From Falciphora oryzae (taxonomy: Eukaryota > Ascomycota > Sordariomycetes > Magnaporthales > Magnaporthaceae): DNA of 64,000 nt. The notes under the pieces were generated by a model. It saw nothing but the letters and a program-made list of their open reading frames with translations, was not told where the DNA came from and ran no database searches. A program made the translations under genes and the position numbers. Of the stretch, positions 55,750 to 64,000 are shown in pieces (position 1 is the first letter of the stretch; each line of letters starts with the position of its first letter). Where the stretch lies: positions 357,719 through 421,718 of the forward strand of contig JNVV01000030.1 of NCBI GenBank assembly GCA_000733355.1, given 5' to 3'.

Positions 55750-58700
55750 TCCTTTTTTTAGGGCGCGTTTCGAAACCTTCCGAGGCCCGTTTAAGGGATG
55801 CGGCCGTGCCTATGTCTTATGGCACGCGGGGGTCTTTAGGTTTGTCGGGGTTAAACCGATAAAAAGCAATAACGTACTGCTTAGATCCGTCGGTATCGAA
55901 ATGCTCCCAAAGTTCCTACGTCCAGTCCTTTTTGCGTGGGTAATCCTCCTATTGGATAAGGTAACGAACTTTCCCGCTTGTATCCATGGAATCTATAACT
56001 TTTTTTATAACGAAATCTTTTATAACCGAAGGGGCTTCCCGTAGTACCTGGTCAGGGTTAGGTCGTGCTTAAATGCTAAAGCGGTAGGGTTCGATAAGGG
56101 ATACGTGGAAAGCGTTATAGATTTTCCAGGTTTTAGGCAGGGCTAATCGTACCGCCGTAAGAGAGATAACCTTAAAGATCCGGAAGGGCCCGAGCATTTT
56201 GGCATCGAGTTTTTTGGCGGGGCGACGGGTTTTTATGTGCCGGGCGTTTAATATAACGAATTGTCTTTCGGTAAGGACCGGCAAGGGGCTTTTCCTTTTG
56301 TCGGCCTAATGCTTTATTCGTTCCCGGGCTTTTTCGAGGTATCGTTTAGCTTTTTCGTGCACCTGGGTCATCCAATGCCGGTAAAGTTAGCTTGCTGGAT
56401 TGCGTACTCGTTCTAAGAAAAGGGGATTATTAGAAGTTGGGTGGTACCCGTAGTTGGCGAAAAAGGGAGTAATGGAGGTATTTGCCGAAGATATATTATT
56501 ATAAGCAAATTCCGCTGTAGGTAATAGCTTAACCCAATTGGTTATTTCGTAATTTACGAAAGACCTAAGGTAGGCTTCCAAGCTTTGGTTAAGCCTTTCG
56601 GTTTGTCTATCCGTTTGGGGATGGAAGGCAGTGCTTATTTTTGGCTTAATGCTTACCAAACGGAGGAAATCTTTCCATAAGTGGCTTGTAAATCTGAAAT
56701 TTCTATCAAAGATAATATCCAAAGGCATACCGTGCAATCGCTAGTATTTTTTTAGCGAAAATGCGGATAAGGTTATCCGATTTTTTACCCTCGATTTTAA
56801 GGGGGACGAAATGCGCCATTTTGGTAAAGGGGTTTACTATTACCCAGATTGAATCGCACCTATCGTTTAAAGGGAGGTCCGTAATGAAGTCCATAGCTAC
56901 CGTTTTCCAGGGCTGGTAATGCAGCTCTATAGGTTATAGGGGTCCAAAGGGGGCATGCTTTATGGCCTTATTGCGTTGGTACTCCAGGCATCCCCTTACG
57001 TATTCCCGGATTTTCGCTTCGATATTGGGCTATTAAAAGTGCCGAGTAATTAATTTGAGGGTTTTATCTATACCTATATGTCCAGCGACTTTTGTATTAT
57101 GTTCGAATTCGAAGATTTCCTTTTGTAGGGCCTCCGTTGGCACTTACAATCTTTCCTTATAATAAAGGAGGCTATCTTTAACTTTTTTTACCTTTTTCGG
57201 GCTTTTAAAAGCGGCTTTGGTATTCGGAATCCGATATACCAGCTTGCTTAACTTTGTTAGTAAATTCCGTAGCCCATTTTAGAACTGGAATATTGCAAAG
57301 CCGGTTTAGGGATAGGAGGAAAAAAGGTGCTCCTTACGGCAAAGCTTTTTTTATAGGGTTATTTTTTTGTTTTTCTAGGGCCGAAATTTTTGTTGGGAAG
57401 TGTTTTTTTTGCAGGATCGTTGTAATCGGCTGATTTTTACTCCCCCTTTTTTTAGGCTTGTGCTAGGGTAATTTCGATAGTACATCGGCCTTTTTATTTT
57501 GCTTTCCTAGCCGGTAGTTGATTATAAACTAATAATTAGCTAGTTGTTATGCCCATTTGGCTTGCTTTTAATTAAGGATTTTGGCCGTTAGGAAATATTC
57601 GAGGTTCCGGTGATCCGTATAAACTTTTATCTGGTGCTTTGCCTTTTCGAGGTAATGCCTCCACCTAGCGAAACAGTTGACGACCGCTAAAAGTTCCTTA
57701 TCGTGAATTTTATAGTTGATTTCGGCGGGTGACATTTTGCGCGAATAGAAGGTAACGGGGTGCAGTTTGTTAGTTTCGGGGTCTTTTTGGGATAGCACCC
57801 TTCTAAAGGTAAAGTCCGAAGCGTTTATTTCGATTTGCGTTGGGAGAAACGGATTGAAATGCCGGAGTATCGGAGGTAAAACGAAAGCGACTTTAAAAGC
57901 CTTAAAGGCCTGGTCCATCTTGGGGGTCTATCGCCATTGGCTTTTAGGCAGGGCGTTGGCCGTCGTTATAGGCCTAACGATTTCGGAAAACCTTTTGATA
58001 AACCTTTTGTAAAAGTTGGCGAAGCTATTAAAGGATTGGGAGTTTTTAAGGCATTTGGGGGCTTTTTATTGCACAATGGCGTTTACTTTATCCTTAGATA
58101 TTGCGATGCTATTGGGTCCTATTATGTGATTAAGGAATTCGACTTCGTGCACCCCCTAAACGCATTTGCGAGGGGCTACGGCTAAATTGTGTTTAGTAAG
58201 GCGGCGAAGCACCTCCTTTACCAAATCGTCGTGTTGTTCCTTGGTTTCGGCGTATATTAGGAGGTCATCCAAATATACAAAGAGCCCGGCATCGATAAGG
58301 TTTATAAAGATATGGTTTATTATGCTTTGGAAGGTGGCGGGGGCGTTGATAAGGCCTATGGGCATAACCGTGAATTCGAAGACTCCGTATTTGCAACGAA
58401 AAGCTGTAAGCCATTCGTAGCCTTCTTTTATTCGAATCAGGTTAAACCCGGTTTTAAGGTTGATTTTCGTCATCCATTTGGCATTTCGAAGTCGATTTTG
58501 GAGTTTCGTAATAAGCGGGATAGGGCACCAAATCGGGATCGTTTTAGCGTTAACGTCCCTATAGTCGACCACTACCCTTAAAGGATTAAGGGGGTTTTTC
58601 TTTTATGCGAACATAAGGGGCGAACTGTTGGTAGTTTTGTATGGCCTAACTTTGCCGGTTCGCATATACTTTCCCAGCCAAAGCTTTAAAACGTCCAGCT

Positions 58701-59440
58701 CCTTTTAGCTTATTTAGTATAGGGGTTTATAAGTTAATTGGGCTCTTTCCTTTAGGTGAATTTCGTGGTCCCAGGGCTGATGATCGGGAAAGCGTGTAGC
58801 GGCCGTTTCCGTTATAATAGGAAGGAATTCCTTAAACTTTTTTGGTACCGATTCGAGGCCGTTTAAATCTGCTTTGGCCACGTCTTTAGGGGAAGGAATA
58901 CTATGCCTGTATTTAATGGCGGTAATAGTCGCAGGCTCGACTGTTTTTATATTTTCCCGAAGGCGTAAGCCTTTAGGTGGCCGTAAATCCGGCGGCTTTC
59001 GGGCCCGGGGCTTGTTGCATTTCCGGCATTTGTCCGAATCCATGCGGATATCCCGAAGGTCGCGATCCAATAAGCCCAACGGTGGGTGTTGCCTTTGTTA
59101 TGCGAAGGGTAGGATAACGTCGCAATCTGGATCCGTAGGATTAACTTCGAACGTTTCCGTGGAATAATGCGTTTTGTGCCGAAGGGTAACGTCGACTACT
59201 AGTTGCTTTCCGGCCTTTGGTTCGACCGCCCCTGAAAAGGTAGTTATAATACGGGGAATAGCTTTGTTGATTAAATGCCCTGGAAGCTGCTTAGCTATTT
59301 TGTCCGAAATAACCTTCGTATCGCTGCCTTCGTCCAAAAGGACCCGAATAGGTATCTCTTTTGATCCCTTTGCCCGTATATATATACGGAGAATTGGCTT
59401 TGCGAGCTTTTTATCCGTTAGGGGCCTTCGGGCAGCAGCG
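55750..59440 (-). pseudogene. Degenerate pol of element C-prime
   Basis: Leftward: protease MDEGSDTKVISDKIAKQ (59337, where C has DGGSD), RT 58572-58156 with an intact YLDD (VYLDDLLIYAETKEQ), RNase H 57918-57568, integrase 56894-56387 (MDFITDLPLNDRCDSIWVIV; HPQTDRQTERLNQSLEAYLR), C-terminal part 56284-56069. Stops at several Gln/Trp codons. Confidence 0.88.
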
Positions 59441-59459
59441 ACGGTCGATGGTTGTCAAC

Positions 59460-62400
59460 AGTCTTCGTCCGATTCCGAATTTGATAGCTTGAAGATTCGG
59501 GATCCGGTAAGGGCGTTTCCTTCCAAGGCTTCCGAAACGAGGCCGGCGATTTTGGCCTTTTTGGCCTGTGGCTGTTCCTCCTATTCGTTCGTTGCAGGGC
59601 GTTTAGGGATGGATTTGGCGCCGGCCGTTTTTACAGGTGCAGGAGGAAGTTCCGTGCCGTTAGTGTCCTTTTTGGCGTAGCATTCTAACGTATGGTGCCT
59701 TTCTTTCCCGCAGCGCCAGCAGTCGGTTTTAGCTAACTTTCGTGCGTCGATATCGCGTTGTTCGACCCCTTCGAATGCTAGTTTAGTCGTAGTCCAAACG
59801 TTACTTTTTTTGTCGGCTTTATCGTTGGCCTTTTTTCCAGAACGGGAGCTTGAGGATGGATTTTGGCTCTTGTTTTTGGAGCCTTTGCTTTGGCGACGGC
59901 CCGCGTTCGAACGCTCCGAAGTCGAAACGGGCTCGTTTTTTCCCTTATCCTTCAGGGTTAGCCCAGGGTCTTGAAGCATAACCTCGTGGATTTTGACGGC
60001 TTTTTAGATTGCGGCGAGGAATTTTTCGTCCGTATTAAGAACTCCTCCGTAACGGGAATATATTAATTTAGTAATTTCCTTTGGAAAGGTGCGGGAAATG
60101 TGCTCCCTAAATATAACGCCGGACCATTGGACCGCTTCGTTAAGGTTAAGGAGCTTAGTAAGGTACTAAACGGTATCTCCTTTGTATTTAAGCTCCCGCA
60201 TTTTTTTAGCGTTGCGGTGGTATTCGGTGGCGTCCCGGAAGCGTTCCTGTAGGGCCGCCGAATAGGCCCGCCAGTTGTTTTCGAGCTGCGCGCTTCGAAG
60301 GGACCGAAAGCGTTAATAGTGCTAAATTTGTGCGTTTTCCGTAAGTAGGGACCCGACCCAGTTGATTTTAACTGTATCGTTAGGAAAGCTTTCGACGTAG
60401 GTTTTTATATAGGAGGTAACGCGAAGCCACTATAGCTTAAATTTAGCCAGGTCTTTGCCGTCGTAACTAGGTGGCTTGTTAAGCTGGATTGGGTTAATGA
60501 CGGCCGTAAGGATCGGATTACGCGGGCAAGCAATTCCCTATTGGATGGCTTTGATAAAGTCCCGCAAATCGGGGTCTTTGGAAGCCCGTCCGTTATTTTC
60601 GGGGGCATCGTTTTCCGAAAAGGTGTTCGAAGGTTTTAAAGGTTCCAAAGGAATAGCAATATGTTTGGGAGGTTCGTTAAGTGGCCTTTGGGGAGGCCTT
60701 TAAAGAGGTTTTTCGAGGCTTCCGGAGTGCCTGGGACCTGCCGTTGCGGACCTGTACTATTGTTAGGCAGCGGAGGCAGTAGCCCGAACTTGTTGCCGTC
60801 GGAGGTTATCGGATAATAAGGGGTTCTAAAAACCCTAGCGTGATGATGCCGACGTTTTAAGCGCCGATTGGGGTAGCGGTTTCTCCGTAAAAGGGACGGG
60901 TTTTTCCCTTTCTAGAGTGCTTTGACGTGAGCCCGGTGGAAGGGACGACCTTTGGAGGGCCGAAAGTACCGTAGCTGATCTAGGCCGCTTTCCTTGTGCT
61001 GCAAGCCGCCGGCTTTCCCGTACGGCGTCTTTAACAAGCTGGTGAGTTTGGGCCAATATGCGTCGCTCGGCTTCGGTGAGGGCCTCGGGCGAAACATGCT
61101 CCTTGGTTAGGAGATCCTGGATCTGGGCATCCNNNNNNNNNNNNNNNNNNNNNNNNNNNNNNNNNNNNNNNNNTGTATCGTTAGGAAAGCTTTCGACGTA
61201 GGTTTTTATATAGGAGGTAACGCGAAGCCACTATAGCTTAAATTTAGCCAGGTCTTTGCCGTCGTAACTAGGTGGCTTGTTAAGCTGGATTGGGTTAATG
61301 ACGGCCGTAAGGATCGGATTACGCGGGCAAGCAATTCCCTATTGGATGGCTTTGATAAAGTCCCGCAAATCGGGGTCTTTGGAAGCCCGTCCGTTATTTT
61401 CGGGGGCATCGTTTTCCGAAAAGGTGTTCGAAGGTTTTAAAGGTTCCAAAGGAATAGCAATATGTTTGGGAGGTTCGTTAAGTGGCCTTTGGGGAGGCCT
61501 TTAAAGAGGTTTTTCGAGGCTTCCGGAGTGCCTGGGACCTGCCGTTGCGGACCTGTACTATTGTTAGGCAGCGGAGGCAGTAGCCCGAACTTGTTGCCGT
61601 CGGAGGTTATCGGATAATAAGGGGTTCTAAAAACCCTAGCGTGATGATGCCGACGTTTTAAGCGCCGATTGGGGTAGCGGTTTCTCCGTAAAAGGGACGG
61701 GTTTTTCCCTTTCTAGAGTGCTTTGACGTGAGCCCGGTGGAAGGGACGACCTTTGGAGGGCCGAAAGTACCGTAGCTGATTTAGGCCGCCTTTTTTGTGC
61801 CGCAAGTCGCCGGCTTTCCCGTACGGCGTCCCTAACGAGCTAATGCGTTTAGGCCAATATGCGCCGTTCGGTATTAGTAAAGGCTTCGGGCGATACGTAC
61901 TCCTTAATTAAGAGATCCTGGATTTGGGCATCTTTATTGACGGCCTAGTTAGTAACTCCTTTTTCGAAGGTGGAAAGTCGTGTTTGTAAGTCCTGTAAGT
62001 GGTTTTGTTGGGCTCGAGTAACGTCCCGGAGCTAAATTAGGGCCTCCGAACGGATTTGTTGCTTTTCGGCCAAAGTGGCGACCGTGGCCTAAATTTGTTG
62101 TGCAAATGCCTGGCTTTTTCCGATAATCCGTTGCCGGAATGCCTTTTGTTAATCGGCGGAAGCGATTAGGCCTTTTTTATATAAAGAAACGACGGTATAG
62201 TACGCGTGGGTGATGCGGTCGTAATGGGTCCTAATTTCGCGGATTTGTTCCCGATTGGCGAGGATTTCCTGGCTCACACCTCGGGATAGGGCTGAAATTG
62301 CTTCGTGCGTACTGATGAATTCCCGCTGGATTTCGGTCATCCAGCCCGGGGGGTTTTGAAGGCGTCCTACGGATATAAGGGCTTGTTATTCGAGGGCTAT

Positions 62401-62856
62401 ATCGAAAGGGGGTGCCGAATAAAGGATAAGTGCTTCCTGATCGTCGAGCATAGGGGTATCCTAACGTTCTTCCAGTGCAGACCGGGAGGGGCCTTCGGGG
62501 GCTTTTCCGGCCGCTTTTTTAAATTGGGCTGGCATGGTATCGGCAGGTATACCGGAATCGCTAGGCAAAAAAGGGGATTTTATAGCCGGCATGCTAAAGT
62601 CGCTTGGTAGGGAAGGAGATGTCGTTATAGACGAGATGAGGGGGTCCGGTTCCCTGTATTCCTGGGCAGCGTAAAATCTTAAAGGTACAAGGGAGAATTT
62701 CTGGCCTTTTTTGGAATCCCGTAGTTTTTCCAGGGCGATTGAGAGGGTGAAACGACCTTCTTGTATATTCTTTTCGCTTTTACCCGTTCGAAAATACCGG
62801 TGACAGTTAAAATGTTTGTGGTGTGGCCCCAGGGTTTTATTCGCTAAAGAAGGCAA
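59460..62856 (-). pseudogene. Degenerate gag of element C-prime, interrupted by the gap
   Basis: Opens MPSLANKTLGPHHKHFNCHR at 62856. The helical MTEIQREFISTHEAISALSR follows at 62340. A good zinc knuckle CWRCGKERHHTLEC lies near 59680-59720. The 60373-61930 stretch contains the gap and the duplicated sequence. Confidence 0.8.
60373..61980. other. Probable false duplication around an assembly gap
   Basis: 60373 to about 60979 equals 61174 to about 61780 (offset 801 bp), with identical ORFs at 60405-60608 and 61206-61409. After that the two copies differ by C/T and G/A changes up to the gap. N run: 61133-61173. Confidence 0.85.
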
Positions 62857-62955
62857 CAGTTGGAGTTTGCGAATGCCGATTGACAGGGCCTTTCTAGAGC
62901 TTAGGAGGAAAGATAGTGAGGCTTCCGTTAGGGGGCAGAGCGTAGAAAGATTATT

Positions 62956-63250
62956 TGTAATAAGGGGTTAAAGACGGTTTGGAGAAAGAATCTTTAGATT
63001 GCAGATAATTTTTTTATGGGCTTAAGAGATGCTTGAAGAGGAAGGAATCTTTCGTGAAGGACATAGGAGATGGCAGGGTTTATATAGACCCTTTGTGATC
63101 CGTGCGAAGTATCGAGTACATGATTTACACTGCCTTCCGACCTTCACCGTTTGGCCTTAGGGCCGTTGACCGCCTATGCGGGTCTTCGACCCTCCGTGAG
63201 GCCGATTCGTGATGCTGATTAGTTAGGTCCACGGGTTCTTCCGTGTGACA
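62956..63250 (-). repeat. 5' LTR of element C-prime
   Basis: 295 bp, partner of 55449-55743. Confidence 0.92.
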
Positions 63251-63255
63251 TAAAG

Positions 63256-63943
63256 GGAGTGATTTAAACACCCGCAAAAAACTTCCGCGGGAAGCTGGCA
63301 CGCTAGGTATACAAGCTGTCGCAATTTAATTTTAACATCGAACATAAAGCAAACAAAACTAACCCCGCTGATGGTTTGTTTAAAAGGCCAGATTACATAG
63401 GGGGAAAAATTATATACGAGGACGTCGTCCCGTTTTTAGCAGCTAAATTGAATTTGCTGTCGTATTTGCCAAATAAATTAACATAACAAATAGCTATATT
63501 AACGATTTAAAAGAACTGTTTAGATATTGTAAAGCAATATGTGCAAGCTGCAAAAAAGATTCCGATTCGGGTTCGCGACCTAAAGAAAAGGCAACGCGCC
63601 CGCTTAAAAAGGAATAGTTATGGCGTCGACCTTTTAAATTATTTTACCCGAATCGATGCCCTTATAAAAAAAAAACGAAAAACAAATGCCGTTAAGGCCT
63701 CGCCTAAAACGGGCACGTTCGGAGGTCGCCGAAAGTAACCAATCTTTACGGTTTGGGCTGCAAATGGCTATGTAAATCCCTATCGCAGCCTTTATTCGTA
63801 ACAAAAAACGAAAGTGGCAGGCAAAGCCTGGCCTAAAGGGTAACCCAAAAAGGTTCGCGACGGTTTAGCCCCGGGCAAAAGAAAAACTGCTGGCAGAGGA
63901 GCTTGGAATTGGGAGCGTTGTTTATAACCAATTGCTTCCTCGC
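63256..63943 (+). pseudogene. Continuation of element D RNase H and connection region
   Basis: In frame with 55448 when C-prime is removed: SQFNFNIEHKANKTNPADGL and KRPDY, the typical end of gypsy RNase H, then LLSYLPNKLT. A Lys/Arg-rich stretch follows (63541-63738). The piece is cut at 63943 by another LTR of the C family. Confidence 0.8.
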
Positions 63944-64000
63944 TGTCACATGGAAGAACCCGTGGACCTAACTAGTCGGCATCACGAGTCGGCCTCACGG
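63944..64000 (+). mobile_element. Start of a third C-family LTR, continues beyond the window
   Basis: TGTCACATGGAAGAACCCGT and what follows match the first 57 bp of the C LTR. It could be a solo LTR or the 5' end of another full element. Confidence 0.85.

Larger units (their letters stand above)
55449..63250 (-). mobile_element. Ty3/gypsy LTR retrotransposon C-prime, same family as C, with assembly gap
   Basis: 295-bp LTRs (55449-55743 and 62956-63250) and the duplication TAAAG (55444-55448, 63251-63255) define an element inserted in the RNase H of D in the orientation opposite to C. The apparent 7.8-kb length is inflated by a 41-N gap at 61133-61173 and a duplicated flank. True length is probably about 7.0 kb. 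Confidence 0.92.

Noticed and set aside
27183..64000. Many short ORFs on the non-coding strand of RIP-mutated elements
   Set aside because: Low TG/CA content removes stops by chance on some frames. Only the two antisense ORFs with sustained protein-like composition were kept.

Overview
The window looks like a TE-rich accessory region of a filamentous ascomycete (Pezizomycotina). Introns are 50-290 nt with GTRNGT-type donors and CTAAC/ACTAAC branch sites. The repeats carry the mark of repeat-induced point mutation (RIP): CAG/CAA and TGG codons turned into TAG/TAA, CpA scarce, TpA abundant, CpG largely kept. I see no bacterial-type operons, CRISPR arrays, rRNA or tRNA genes.

Layout. 1-3.1 kb: an old degenerate gene, possibly DUF6589-like, split by a pogo/Fot1-type DNA transposon (49-bp terminal inverted repeats, TA target duplication). 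That transposon is itself split by a solo LTR (5-bp duplication GTCCA). 3.85-17.75 kb: the GC-rich gene core. Two very large SNF2-type ATPase genes, each with a DEAQ box, are transcribed head-to-head from a shared 0.7-1.1 kb intergenic region: one on the minus strand (3961-9923, 6 coding exons, 1728 codons) and one on the plus strand (11040-17742, 5 exons, about 2088 codons). Both are intact except for in-frame TAG codons. All five coding introns of the minus-strand gene, its probable 5'-UTR intron, its 3' flank, and one intron of the plus-strand gene contain copies of one small palindromic element, a possible introner or foldback element. 17.8-27.2 kb: four small units among solo LTRs and minisatellites. 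These are a 165-aa Cys-rich gene (18803-19498), a lone first exon resembling a second copy of it (20683-20807), a truncated pseudogene related to the plus-strand ATPase (20.87-22.14 kb, minus), an intact isochorismatase-type hydrolase with a signal peptide (22718-23818, minus), and an eroded gene at 25-26.2 kb.

27.8-64 kb: nested, RIP-mutated LTR retrotransposons. Ty3/gypsy element A (27796-42871, duplication ATTTT) contains gypsy element B (28673-36592, duplication GTCGC). Both appear to carry an extra reading frame antisense to gag-pol near the 3' LTR. Further right, an older gypsy element D is interrupted three times by one LTR family: C (47144-54130, plus, duplication CTTAA), C-prime (55449-63250, minus, duplication TAAAG), and the start of a further LTR at 63944. 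A copia-type gag remnant lies at 43.6-44.5 kb. A 41-N gap inside C-prime is flanked by a duplicated stretch of about 600 bp that looks like an assembly artefact.

How the parts may relate. The head-to-head ATPase pair, the third related copy nearby and the shared intronic palindromes suggest a local gene family evolving by duplication. What these ATPases do cannot be read from the sequence. The isochorismatase is the only gene with a confident enzymatic assignment and no visible defects.
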